Assembly: GCF_037392515.1 (NCBI RefSeq)
Contig: NC_090283.1
Span: forward strand, 27,668,249-27,732,248
DNA length: 64,000 nt
Source: Haliotis asinina
Lineage: Eukaryota > Mollusca > Gastropoda > Lepetellida > Haliotidae
Direction: 5' to 3'
A model generated the notes under the pieces. That model saw only the letters and a list, made by a program, of their open reading frames with translations. It was not told the DNA's origin and did not search any database. Made by a program: the position numbers and the translations under genes. Shown one piece after another: positions 45,380 through 56,960 of the stretch; the first letter of the stretch is position 1; each line of letters opens with the position of its first letter.

Positions 45380-46172
45380 TGGACATTTTGATATTTTGTA
45401 TCCAACATCCTTAAAGATCACATTATAACAAGGAGGTAGAAATGCATAAATCATTTATTGACATCGTCATAAATGAAACCCCGTCCATACCGAAACAGCC
45501 GATCCCAGTTGTTTCGTGCGAAAGCGAAACTGGACATCACAAACAACTCTCGTTACACTGAATTCCAATTTCTTGTTTCATAAGAAAATGGTTTTGACGA
45601 ATGGATTTTACTTTTGAACTTTAATAACATCGTATTTCTATGTTTTATGGTGAGGTGTAGGCTGCATGGCCTTAACTAAGACGTCACAGACCGCCTCTGT
45701 TTGATGAGGTCGTAAAATGTTTCACAATGCATCTGACTGACTGGTTACACCTGATATGAGCTCATTCAGTGTAGTTCAGTAACGCACAATGAGATTGATA
45801 TGATATCCGTTCAAACTTGAGACAGCCAAACTTTTCAAGCGGCAGAGCCTCGTTTTGAGATTTCCACCATTTCCCGGTTTCTTTTTGTCAGAGCTCGATG
45901 TACGACGCAGCACGCTGTACGACCCCTTTGCAAGGATTAGACGGAGCGTAGTGTCGCAGTATACTGATTAATATTAAGTGTCCAGTTATGAATCAGTAAA
46001 TACACATCCTGGACTGGTTATTGCACTAAGACTGGGACTACCCATCCACCAGGGCAGCCACTGCAACAGAAAAGCTGGTTAGTGCATATTAAACCTCCTA
46101 ACTCTGCCCATCTTTTCATGTTTTCAGATATATTCAGAACCCAGATCGCTTACAGATCCCTCTGCTATCAAG

Positions 46173-47452
46173 ATGCTGAGTGCGGTACGTATGTTCAAAA
46201 CACAACCTACGTGTACAGACATCCAGTAGACATTTTTTTTTATTTTGTTTTATTTTATTCATCAAAGTATGGACCCGGCCATTCATAAATTAGGGGTGAC
46301 CATCCTGGCCCAATTAATTTGTGCGCTATTTTTATGTGCATTTGGGGAGGTCTGCGTTATGGGAATGAACCATCTTTTGTAATAGCTTTTTAGTTTGCTG
46401 ACCCTATATGTATATTTGCTCATGTTTTGTTAATCAGCGTTCCTGGTCAGAGTTGAGTGGAGTTCTGATCCTTATGGTTGGTTGTCTTAGTAACACTTAA
46501 TTGATCAAAATAAACTGTAAACGTTTACTTTTTCCTTGTACTGCTTTCTTATTTAATGAAATCTTGACCTAAGGATCCAAGTGCAGGCACATACCGTTTC
46601 AAACTGAATGCGCATGCCGCAAAGCGATCGCAGCGCAACGACTGTCGTAAGCCTGTGTTACCTGGCCGACATTTTCGAAGTTCTCTTAGCTATAGTTGTA
46701 CGTTGAGGTTAATGTATGGCACTTACGACTATCTTACGGTCTATCTACGGTAGCTTTGTGAAGCGGGGCCCAGATTTGTAAAGCTGTAAAACACCTAGAA
46801 AATAAAAAAAATCCCAAATCAAATTCTTTGATCAATGTATTCATCCAGTACTAGCGTATATGTAATCCGAGGCATGGGGCTCAGAGAATAGCAAACAACT
46901 TGACTCCTTATGAAGAAAAAGACTGCATGCATGGCAACCAGACAGCTGTATGACAGCTTATAAGGTCAGAATGTGATCCCACCGCCCCACTTATACACAT
47001 ATGTACTAGCCCTTGTTATGGAGCTGTAGTTTAGAATGAAGATTACTCTACTCGTTGTAATGATAATCCTCATTATCTATTCCTTCTCTGCCGAGAACCT
47101 GTGAATGGAAATATCTTCCGCACTCACACAATATTTTCTGGAAATAACCGGCCATCCAGTAAACGGTTTGCATTCGTAAATACAACGAGCAAATATTCCT
47201 TTCAAAAGTATGTTGTTATTTCAGAGACTTACAATCCTGGTCATTCTGGCAGTGACTGTGGCAGTGGCTGTGGCTGTGACTACGACAGACCCGACAACCA
47301 GCTGCATATTGTGCCTACGCTCCTGCACCAACCAGGAGATGAACTGCAGATTTAACAGAACCATCTGCCCTAATGGTCCCCTGGAACCCAGCTGCATGTC
47401 TGTATGTAGCACTGAAGTCAGGAACTGTGATTCAGCATGTGACTGCAACTGA
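46173..47452 (+). CDS. Secreted ten-cysteine peptide, 79 aa, two coding exons
   Basis: Coding exon 1 is only 12 nt (46173-46184, M-L-S-A) inside an exon that begins at 46128. Its donor is GCG/gtacgt. Exon 2 runs 47225-47452 after ttatttcag. The joined start, MLSARLTILVILAVTVAVAV, is an evident signal peptide. The mature part (after about residue 24) is Thr-rich, then has ten cysteines spaced C-x2-C-x3-C-x6-C-x6-C-x8-C-x3-C-x6-C-x3-C-x-C. The motif C-x3-C-x6-C occurs twice (CLRSCTNQEMNC and CMSVCSTEVRNC), which suggests internal duplication and perhaps a helical hairpin. No paired dibasic propeptide site is seen. I do not recognise the family; it could be an antimicrobial, mucus, shell or signalling peptide. 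Reading from the ATG at 47210 instead would start inside the intron acceptor and is less likely. Confidence 0.72.
47036..47104 (+). other. Micro-ORF with signal-peptide character, possible alternative first exon
   Basis: The 22-codon frame MKITLLVVMIILIIYSFSAE is a typical signal peptide. It lies in the last intron of the ten-cysteine peptide model, 120 bp before exon 2. A weak donor (CCT/gtgaat) at 47101 would leave phase 2, which does not fit exon 2 (it leads to an early stop). It may be a first exon of another gene, a decayed paralogue, or chance. Confidence 0.25.
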
Positions 47453-47696
47453 TGGCTTGCACCAAATCAACTGGCTTTCACAGTGAATGACGTGTAAACA
47501 TCACGTGCAATATACTACACGCACCTGAAAGCATTGTTGTTTTGTGTTTACTTCTACAACAGTTTTAGTGAGAGAGTGATGTTGTAAGGCTGGGTTTACA
47601 AAGTCTAATTGGTAATGAATGATTCGGATCATCATGAGTTTGGGAGTGATTTGATGTCACACCCACTGTAAACCGTATTTCTGTTATGTCCTTACG
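47453..47696. other. 3' flank of the peptide gene
   Basis: No canonical AATAAA was found within 200 nt of the stop. Nothing else is recognised. Confidence 0.4.
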
Positions 47697-47945
47697 GACC
47701 CATGAAGGTCCGGGTAAAATAGGCCTTCAGCAACCCATGTTTGCCATAAAAGGCGAGTATGCTTGTCGTAAGAGACGACTAACGGGGCTTGGTTGACACG
47801 TGCCATCGGTCCCCAATTGCGCATATCGATGCTCATGCTGTTAATCATTGGACTATCTGTTCCAGACTCGATTATTTACAGATGGCCGCCATATAGCTGG
47901 AATATTGCTGTGTGCGGCGTAAAACTAAACTCACTCATTCACTTA
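47697..47945 (+). mobile_element. SINE-like repeat family B, full length
   Basis: From 'tgaaggtccgggtaaaatag' through 'gcttgtcgtaagagacgact', 'cgattatttacagatggccg' and 'atagctggaatattgctgtg' to gcggcgtaaaactaaactcactcattcac. Among the most complete copies here. Confidence 0.92.
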
Positions 47946-48354
47946 CCATGCCCTTACGTGTATGAGTGAGGAGCTTCAACCACTAGGTTACCCGTTCGCC
48001 TAAGGAATGAGGATAGTCCCTTGCTCTGTTGGAGCAAGAATCACAATAGGTTCAGACTTTAAATCCACTTGGAGCAGTCCTGAGGGGAAATAGGAAAATA
48101 AATCATCGTAATAAATGAGTTAGTCAGTTGAATTGATGCCGCTTTATCATAATCACAATGTTGATGATAATAAGAAAAAAACTAGTAGTAGAGATAGGCT
48201 ATTTCCTCTCAAACTCAACATTGATGTGTTTATGGGAAATGCAGTAACCGAAATCACTGTCAGTTAAAAAAACACGGTCGTCCCTGTCTTCACACACCTC
48301 ACCAGCATCCTTAGTGTGGAGTGAAAATGACATCTCTAGATGCAACCATTATTG

Positions 48355-48556
48355 CACACTCACTCACTCACTCACTCACTCACTCACTCACTCACTCACG
48401 CTATCGGTACGTGAAGGAAACCGTGCGGAACGCAATAAACAACAACAACAAAAAAGAACCAATATAAATTAACCCATCTAACACCGTAGGCCGAAAGCCG
48501 GTCAATACATCACCAGTCACTAGTCACTAGTCACCAGTCACCAGTCACCAGACACC
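48355..48556. repeat. (CACT)n microsatellite and nearby 7-bp repeats
   Basis: (ACTC)n occupies about 48357-48400, probably a relic of a SINE tail. At 48510-48556, 7-bp units (gtcacta, gtcacca) repeat about six times. Confidence 0.9.
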
Positions 48557-48599
48557 GGAGGCCGACACATCGGACAGGGAGTAGTCACATCTAAATGAT

Positions 48600-50519
48600 A
48601 TTTAATTTCAGGAACCTAACTAACTTATGATTCATTTATCAAATCTATCACTCTTCATAGCGCCTGTAAACACTTACTGCATTTCAAATGGCCATATATT
48701 TTCGACAGGATTAGAATTATAAACTATTTTTCGTAATGTTATTGAAAACAAACATTCTCGCACACATGCATCGGGTTCACATCAGAGTTCTCAATGAGCA
48801 AATTAACAATGTTTTCAGGATTTAACTCAACAAATCAAATACACTGAAGAATAGAATCAACAACATTACTCATAAAAGTTGTCAACCGAGCATTATAACT
48901 TACTATTTCCATCTTTATTGTAAAAAAGTTAAGTGACATCTCCGCTTTCTTCACTTCGAACTTCACGCTTGGACATGATGTTTAATGCTAAAATATATGC
49001 ATAAAGGTCATAACAATGAAATACATCCTTTAAGTTCCATTATGTACGTATGGGTGGTGAGTTTTTGTCTAACGCGTTCAGAATAACATGATTCTACCCA
49101 AAACTTTCGTCTGAATATATAGGGACAGTATCCACATCCATGTGTGATTTTGACCAATCACAATCCTTATAGCAGACTGATGCTCAGAGCTTTCGAACTA
49201 TACCCGCCCTCAAACGAATCGCCTCACATGTTATTCACACGAAGCTTCGAAAACGGAGATATGTCACGCTGTTCACGTTACCGAACGTAATGTCACTGAT
49301 ATCGGGAAATACACGATCATATATATTATTTCAGAAATCTTTTTTATAATAATTTTCTGACAGTGTAAAAATGGATACATAAAAGAAAAAGGAAAGGAGA
49401 AATCATGACATTTTACAAATGGGAAAAAAATCGCCCCAGTTTCTGCTTCCTTTATGCTGGCATATAAATGTGTAAGCCTGCATTTTCATTAAAATAAACT
49501 TATTAAAGTTGTAGTCGTGTTGCTCGAATAACATGATAAACAATAACTTTCATATTCGTAAACTGTAGGTTTAGACCTTTCAAATAGTGTATGATATGTA
49601 GTAGCAATAATGGTTGATGAGTTGATATTTTCCTTCATCTTTGACCTCAGAGTCTTTGGGAACTCGGTGCCATGTCCGCATATGCCTGTGGTTGACTGGT
49701 ACTGAATGACTTTACTTATAGAATTGACCAAGTTTACAAGTTAAAGTACAAAAAATCTAAAACGTGTCCATATATATTTAAGCTTCCAGAAATTTCTCTT
49801 CCTGAACCAGCTTAAACATGTATTTTGAAATCAGGATTTTGAGTATGCATAATACTGTTTCGAAAATCCCATTTCAAAGTAAGCCATAAATTCCAATATA
49901 TATCATATTTAAATATCGTACCATTTATCAACGTAAAGTCAAGGTCACGATAAAGCTATTCTATATAAGTAAATAAACACCTAAGAGTAAGTTACGTACA
50001 CTAATATCATAGTTTATAGAGGTTAAATTTGCAGTGATTTGGTAACTGTTTTCATCAAAGTTACATTTTAATAACGCTGGTAACGTGTGAGTAAAACAAG
50101 ACATTTCAAAATGTATCTTTCAATGGCCGGTACCTGTAGTTCGGTTTATTGTATTCAGAGTTTCCGATCCATATATATAACACAACCGCATATGTACAAT
50201 TGTGCAGCATGTGTCGGTTTGGGGTCAACAGTTATTTCTCTGATAGTTTGAATAAGGTGTATCTCTGATGTTTGCAAATATTACGTAAGGTGTTTTTCTC
50301 CATGCATTACATGACAATGTAATGACCCTTTAACCAGTGACGGAAACTGATGTTGCGGGTGCTTACTGACAACATAACACTGACTAATGCTTCAAATACG
50401 CTATGTAAAGTCAGCGTTATCTATAAATAGCGTTATCAACCATGATAACCTCGACCACGATCATTGACATGTTATCATTATGAAGACATATTCTCTAGGG
50501 GAAATCCATCCTCCCATCG
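48600..50519. other. Intergenic, AT-rich, no gene recognised
   Basis: No motif-bearing frame, RNA gene or repeat family is recognised in about 1.9 kb downstream of the TRIM-type gene. Confidence 0.45.
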
Positions 50520-50525
50520 TTTATT
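50520..50525 (-). terminator. AATAAA poly(A) signal of the TRIM-type gene
   Basis: tttatt on the plus strand, i.e. AATAAA about 95 nt past the stop codon at 50620-50622. Confidence 0.7.
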
Positions 50526-50619
50526 TACACATGATAACAAATTCATTTGATATATCATTGGAAACAAAGAAAATGATTTTTGGTAGGTAGGGTGTGACCG
50601 TTTTGACTTAAGTGTGTGA

Positions 50620-53600
50620 CTAGGGAGTGTGTGGCTGCTCCGCCAGCAGCGCATGGGTGATCATCAGTTTCTTCTCCTGTGTCATCTCGATGTCATGGCC
50701 GACAACAAGTGTCATCCTGACGGTGACGTCATCAGGGTTATAAACCCCGAACATCGGCCACAGGGGCTGACTGCAGTCAACATTGTCTAAGGTCACCATT
50801 ACTTTATTCTCATTTACATCTACAAAGGCAATCTTCTTCCTGCTATCATCATACACCACGCCGTAATGAAGTGTGGTTGAGGACTTTACGTCACCGAGAG
50901 CTACAGGAAGATGCAACACATGCTTGCGCTTCTTCCATATGTTCCTGCATATGCCGCCATGTGTGGGGCACTGGGAAATGGTTAGACAGTAGGAGTGATT
51001 CTGACCCCCTACTAATTCTATAGTGTCCAACACATCCCTTCTGCAGATGCCTGTTTCCAAGACAGACCGAGTGCCTCGAAGTGTCCTCTTCAAGCTGAGT
51101 CGAGCGATCATCTCCCAGTATTGCGGGTAGCCAGTCCTGGGGAGGGAATTGGTGCTGCAGGTACCCCGGTACATCTTCAGTCTCCCTTGCCGTGGAAGCC
51201 TGATGTCAGGTCTCCTGTTGACCAGATCGCCGTCCGCTGTGACGTTGACGTAGTCGAGATTGAATGCACCGGAATCATACTGTACGTGTATGCCTACAAC
51301 ATAATCCAAGATTACACAAAGATGCTGTATGAGTTGAATGGGTTGAACGCCTCTTTCAGCATTATGTCAAAGATACATCACCGCGTGTCAGCTTACCTGT
51401 AGGAGGTGAGAGAGTTAAGATTTACGCCCCACCCTGGAGTCGACCAGAGAATCTAGTGATCAACGTAATTGGGATACAATGACCAACCGATCCCGTTAGT
51501 TGCTTCTTCCGACAAGTTACTGAAGATCAATTCTAACCCTGCTCTTGACGTGTTACTTTTGGGGGTAAACTCTAAGGCTCGTAAACACCTACGACCCCTG
51601 GTATAGTGATGACACTTGTGGAAACCTACCGTCAATGGTTTCTGACTTGCTAAAGGGACGGCTAAAGCTACATGCCAATTCTATATACGACTTGGACACC
51701 ATACACCCAGTTTTCACATAAAATACTAATTACATTGAAGAATACTTTCCAATATGACAGTCACATATTTGGTCTGAATAATGTTCCCTCAAGGAGGGAA
51801 GTACAATATATTGTGACAATATATTTAAGAAAATATTACACACACTGGAATTAGTGAAGTAAAATGAAGAGATCAAGCACTAGAAACTTACACTGTAGGA
51901 TGACAGGAGCATGGTCCATGGCGGTGGTCTCCAGCAGGTGGTAGGTGACAGGAGCACCATCTGCGTGAAGTGAAAGTAAACCGTGAGCACAAATATTCCT
52001 CAGATTGTTTGTATGCATTTAAGAAACACCATAGAGATTAACTTTTCATAAACACACCCCTGATTCAACATTTCCAATATTCCTACCTGATTTCACGGTG
52101 TCTCCTCTGTTGGCACTCTTTTTGACTTGTTGTACATCCTTCTGGAGACAGACAACTTCCTGAAATGGAAAACAGGATGTAAAGCAAGGATGAAGAAACA
52201 ATCCTGTTGCTAAAAACTAAATATCTGTTCAGTCATGTCAAAGTACAGATGTTGATTAACACACGTCTTACAATAGGTTGCTGCAGAATGTTTGATATGA
52301 GATGGGATAGATAGTGATTAACGCGTCCGCGTCCAAAGACTCGGGTTCGAGTCTCCACATGGGTACAATATGTGAAGCTCATTTCTGGTGCTCCGCGTCG
52401 TGATTGCTGGAATATTCCTTAAAGCGGTGTAAAACTAAGCTCGTTCACTCAGTCACTCACTCACTCAATGTACAGGCAATCTCAAAAGTAAATACAATGG
52501 GCTCAAAATTATATTATTTCAACAACCAGGTTTCAGCAAGGAATAACCATGCAGGCTTTATTGAAGACGTATCTACAAGACACCATGATGCAATCTCATC
52601 GTTAAAGATAGAATGAAGGGTTTCGTTATTTCAATCAGCTATATATTTGAAAGGAGATTCAACAAATGATGTAACATGTACATGGACACGCGTAAAAATG
52701 TGCATATGTGTTGCGTTCTCAGCGGTAATGTGACTTTAAATACTGATGTAAAAATGGAAGACAATCTCTCTTACTCGTCTGTCTTGGTTTCTGTTTGTAT
52801 CACCAGCACGTGTAGTCACATGACCTGGAAGAGGAAAGCCTTCATATGAGTCCTCCACGTTAACATGAAAGAAACATTGGGTAAAGCTTGTTCAGTATTA
52901 TATACACTGTACTGAGAAAGTAGGGACACATAGTTGTATACCTCTACACGCTCCATCTTCACTTGCAGATCCCACTTTGCTGATGTTGTCAATGTTGGAT
53001 ATTTTGTCATTCAGATCATCGAGTTTGTCCATGTTCAGGGCAAGAACTGGCGTTTCGTAGTTAGGAGGAACTGAGTCGATGCAGTTCTTGGTTTCCTCCT
53101 TCAATACCTTGTCAAGGGCCAACATGTCTGATTTGGAAGCATACTGCAGAGTCTTCCTTATGTAGTCTGAAGCCCCACTGCTTCTCATTTGATTGTCAGT
53201 AAATCTACCTTGCAGATTCTGGAGGTTGGACTTTATTTGCTTTGTCCGACCTGCAATATCGCTGATGCATTCTTTCTCCTTCTGGTCAAGTTGGTCCCTC
53301 AGAGAGTCAAATGTCTGTCTTATGGTCTTCTCAAGGGAGTTGAATGTGGTCTCGGTGACTTCAATATCTTTTCCGATCCTTTCAATTTGAGACTGTTGAC
53401 GTGTCTGCAGCAAGGACATAGCTTGTGAGTGGTGTTCTATCTGTTGTTTGGTAGCCTCGGCAATGACAGTCAAGTCTGCAACGTCGTGGGAATCATGACC
53501 CTCTCGCATGCATCGATCACAGAGCAAAGTTTTACAGTCCTTGTCAAACCTATCAAGAGGATAAAATTTGTGAATACTACAGAAGGGGTGGCCGTCAATC

Positions 53601-53992
53601 TGAGAAGGCTCCATCTCTAGAAGGGTGTGGACAGAATGCATCTTGGTAGCTTTGAAGCTACTGTGAGTGTTCTGGCAGTATTCACAGAGGAACTCTTCAC
53701 AATCCTGACACCAACACATAGCCTGGTTGCCGTCATCGTCATAGGTACAAAGAAGCGCCGTCGGGCGATGCTTGACTGTCAGGTAGAATACTTCCTTCTG
53801 TCTGATTGCATCCTTCTTGAGGGAAGTGTCTGTGAGGTTGACCTTTCTCTGACATGTACACATTATCACATCACCAGCCGCAGATGCCATACACGTTTCG
53901 CACACAGCGTGTAGACACGGCAGTAGGTAAGGGGCGGGGCCTTTCATGGTAAACTGCATCTGACATAATGAACACAGCGGGAATGTGTCCAT
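50620..53992 (-). CDS. TRIM-type RING/B-box/coiled-coil protein with SPRY-like C-terminus (638 aa)
   Basis: Coding exons in order: 53992-52942, 52824-52775, 52159-52087, 51960-51892, 51293-50620, all with GT/AG junctions and compatible phases. The start MDTFPLCSLC follows an acceptor (tttcag/A-ATG), so a 5' UTR exon lies upstream. RING: CSLC ... LLPCLHAVCETC ... CTC, with the last pair C-x-C instead of C-x2-C. B-box 1 is about residues 75-115 (CWCQDCEEFLCEYC). B-box 2 has HPFCSIH ... CKTLLCDRC ... H. A coiled coil of about 100 residues follows. The last exon encodes a PRY/SPRY-like region (PQYWEMIARLSL, LHYGVVYDDSRKKIAFVDV, LWPMFGVYNPDD). By family knowledge this is a RING E3 ubiquitin ligase with a ligand-binding C-terminus, often in innate immunity. 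SINEs lie in introns 2-4. Partner unknown. Confidence 0.88.
51400..51560 (-). mobile_element. SINE-like family B copy in TRIM intron
   Basis: 'ggtgagagagttaagattta', 'cgaccagagaatctagtgat' and 'accgatcccgttagttgctt', ending in gaagatcaattctaaccctg. A diverged copy with the variant end also seen at 38450. Confidence 0.65.
52312..52470 (+). mobile_element. tRNA-derived SINE (family A) in TRIM intron
   Basis: 'actcgggttcgagtctccac' (B box), 'atgggtacaatatgtgaagc', 'tcatttctggtgctccgcgt', 'gattgctggaatattcctta' and the gtaaaactaagctcgttcac tail with (TCAC)n. Confidence 0.88.
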
Positions 53993-54095
53993 TCTGAAAC
54001 ATAAAACACAGTTCAAAGTCGCTGCCTGGGAATGCCTGATTTGTTTCATAGTTTGATTATTTTCTTTGATGTGTGTCAAGATGATCATTTGTTGT

Positions 54096-54123
54096 TGATG
54101 ATGATGAAGACGACGACGACGAC

Positions 54124-54165
<42 letters not shown>
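54096..54165. repeat. (GAT)n/(GAC)n trinucleotide microsatellite
   Basis: gatgatgatgaagacgacga then a run of gatgatgat units; it lies in the first (UTR) intron of the TRIM-type gene. Confidence 0.95.
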
Positions 54166-54166
<1 letters not shown>

Positions 54167-54410
54167 ATGAAGGCTGAACTTATCTTAAAATTATTTTTCG
54201 AACAATAACCGGGACACTCATTGGAAAACCAAAATTAAATACAATCATTTGACCACATGCTGAATGATGTGTACAGCATGTGACCACAATAGTCAGGCCA
54301 GTGTGTTGTTCAACACGTAGTCAATTACAATGTAATCAGTCACAAACTCATCAGCACTTCATGTACAGTATCAAGAACCGACAGATATTTAGTAACATGT
54401 AGTTTCAGAA

Positions 54411-54503
54411 TTACCTCGCGAATCTCTCCTTCCTGAACATTGTTGCATATTTCGCATCTCACATACAGGTCCTGAAGGACGCCCTGCTGGACTCAGTTTT
54501 ATA
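54411..54503 (-). promoter_or_regulatory. TATA promoter and non-coding first exon of the TRIM-type gene
   Basis: On the minus strand a TATAAAA box lies at 54503-54497. About 30 bp downstream a start near 54470 would give an exon ending at 54415 with GCGAG/gtaatt. This exon joins the acceptor at 53994. Confidence 0.6.
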
Positions 54504-54949
54504 CTGATGTCTCTACCGCATCTATATCTATACGTAGATAAGAGATACACCTCCCACATAGATAGCAGCTGCCCACGTGAGGCTCAATGAATGAGCTGTG
54601 ATATACTGAGCGTATTGAGATACATCAGTTGTTTCGTAATACGCAGCATACCTGGAGCAAGTCTCTGTTTGATGATATACGCCTACGCGCTATTGTCTGG
54701 TCAAACTCCTCACAGTTTTATGTTTCAGGACCACTGGGCTGTCGTAACGCTGCGACTGTCAATACTTTAACACAAACAGTCGTAGTATTGTCAACGGTAC
54801 TCTGGTAAAATGTTTGTACGTTTAATGAACAAACAAAACAGATTTTTATCAATAGAAATATGAATGATGTAGGAATTACATTTTGTGTCCAGTTAATGTC
54901 ATTCAGGTTTACCACAACAATACCAGTTGCACGACTGCCATTTAGTTGG

Positions 54950-55045
54950 AGCAGCGGTGGCTGAGTGGGTTAGATCACTGAGTTTCTGCTCTGGTGATGA
55001 GGAAACTGATTCTGGGTTCGTATCCCAAATGGGACCTTACCTGAC
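54950..55045 (+). mobile_element. tRNA-Leu/Ser-like SINE (family C)
   Basis: 'agcggtggctgagtgggtta' (A box), then 'tctgggttcgtatcccaaat' and gggacc (B box), as in the 16995 copy. The acceptor stem does not pair and there is no clean 3' terminus, so this is a SINE head and not a functional tRNA gene. Confidence 0.6.
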
Positions 55046-55352
55046 AAATGTACTATAATCTGTACTGTAATATAGCATGTCGAGTTGATTACATAAAGTA
55101 TGTACGCTTTCTGTATAATCGAATAGAAATTATGCACTGTCACTTATCGCTATGATACCAACAGCATAAACCCAAACTCACTTGCACTCTCACTAATCAG
55201 TCAAGGGTCGATTGCTGGGATGGATTTCAAGGAAGATTTCGTGTGACTAAATTGCTAAATGTTATCGCGGGCCACTGAGGTATGTCGGACTGGTTTAAGA
55301 TCGGAATACTTGAATAATGTACACAATCGTTTTGTAACTGCGTAATTCCATG

Positions 55353-55905
55353 CTCATAATATCAATCACTGGATTGCTTGGACGAGAGTCGAATGACTAC
55401 AGCCCGTCATTATATTGCGACAATGAGGGTTGAAAGACAAGCACTGACAGAATTTTGGCAACGTTTGGAGAAGAGTGTATCCCAGTAATATAAGACCTTC
55501 TCATACCCAAGTCCTTTGGTTATCCAAAACGTTCTCCCTCGCATCATCCCTCAGGTTGATATGGTCTATGGCAAGTGGTCCTCACGTTTGTCCATTTTCC
55601 AAAGATGTTTGACTTGTCAACGAGAAACAGCTCTCTCTGCCCGCTCCTCAAGAATTTAGTGAAAAATATTTTTCGAACCGAAGCGAGGGAAGCACGTTGG
55701 TAACCTTTGCTCACTTCGTTCGCATATAAGAAGACTGGCCATATTGTATATGCTGCGCAACCCCATTTAAGCTACAGTTTGCCTGTGATCTACACAACTG
55801 GGATACGATGGCATAAATTAAACAAGTCATTATCAATCGATCCCGTTAGTTGCATCTTACAAGTATTTATAACTGAAGATCAATTCGAACCCGGATCCTC
55901 ATGGG
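55353..55905. mobile_element. Diverged family B scraps
   Basis: 55353-55425 (plus: 'tcaatcactggattgcttgg') and 55790-55905 (minus: 'acaactgggatacgatggca', 'cgatcccgttagttgcatct', 'gaagatcaattcgaacccgg'). The DNA between them (about 360 bp) shows nothing recognisable. Confidence 0.5.
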
Positions 55906-56319
55906 TAACCTGAATCGGAAAGGTAAGCATAACACTTTGAGAACGCAAAGCTTAGGCACATCAATTTACAGGCTAAGACATGTATCAGCTGAACCAACAG
56001 ATCACCCTCACATTATATGTTATCTGATCTGCCACAACAACCCAACAACCATGTCAGTAACTGAGTGCTTGAATGTCTATCATTTCTCTACCTGGAGTCT
56101 TTGGTGGCTTTGTGGTTTACGTGTTCGCTCGTTCGGGTTCGCCTCCCCAGATGGAATAACGTTGGGAACCATTTTTCTGGTGTCTGCTGATAATACGGGA
56201 AGCGGTATAAACGCTTTCACTCACATAGTCGATCATGTTCGCCATAGAAGTGTGTGTGACTAATTTCAGCTGTCGTTTCAGAACATGATATAATCTTCTC
56301 ATTGTGGGTTGATATAACC

Positions 56320-56556
56320 CTACACCCATGCTTGCCGTGAAAGGCAACTATGCTTGTCGTAAGGGGCGACTAACGGGATCGGGTGGTCAGGCTCGCTGAC
56401 CTGGTTGACAAATGTCATTGGTTCCCAATTGCGCAGATCGATGCTCATGTTGTTGATCACTGGATTGTGTGGTCCAGACTCGATTATTTACAGACGGCCG
56501 CCATATAGCTGGAATATTGCTGAGTGCGGCGTAAAACTAAACTCACTCACTCACTG
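56320..56556 (+). mobile_element. SINE-like repeat family B
   Basis: 'cgtaaggggcgactaacggg', 'gatcgggtggtcaggctcgc', 'gtggtccagactcgattatt', 'agctggaatattgctgagtg' and cggcgtaaaactaaactcac; well preserved. Confidence 0.92.
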
Positions 56557-56814
56557 ATATAACCATACCCGACTATGAAGGTATCTATCGTCTTAAGCCA
56601 TTCTTTCGTGATACTGAACGGTTTTGACTGTTAATGTGAATAATCCTTATGTCACAAACAAGCATGCACCAGGTGAAAACTGGTTCTAGCTGTGAGGATT
56701 TGTTTTAAATCTAGTCCCTAAATGACTAAAAGTCAAACTGATTTAATTCTCGATTTAATTTTGCAGGAAGTTGAAAATGAAGCATCGGTTCTCGAAAATA
56801 GTTACACATTCTGG

Positions 56815-56960
56815 GTCTGACAATCCAGTGACTGACATCGTGAATATCGATGTATGCAATTGGTATACGATGATACACGTCAACCAAGTCAAGTAGTCTG
56901 ACCACCCCATCCCGTTAGTCGCCTCTTACGACCAGAATGGGTTCCTGAGCACCAAATCTA
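56815..56960 (-). mobile_element. SINE-like family B, internal part
   Basis: 'gtctgacaatccagtgactg', 'tacacgtcaaccaagtcaag', 'accaccccatcccgttagtc' and gcctcttacgacca. The tail is absent. Confidence 0.75.

Noticed and set aside
47210-47224. ATG at 47210 as the start of the ten-cysteine peptide
   Set aside because: The bases up to 47224 form a splice acceptor (ttatttcag), and the 12-nt exon at 46173 gives a better signal peptide in the correct phase.
52816-52941. Read-through extension of the large TRIM exon (GIQLCVPTF...)
   Set aside because: A consensus donor at 52941 and a phase-matched exon at 52824 support splicing; the extension has no domain.
54950-55045. Possible tRNA-Leu/Ser gene
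   Set aside because: A and B boxes are present but the cloverleaf and acceptor stem do not form, and a relative sits at 16995; a SINE head explains it.
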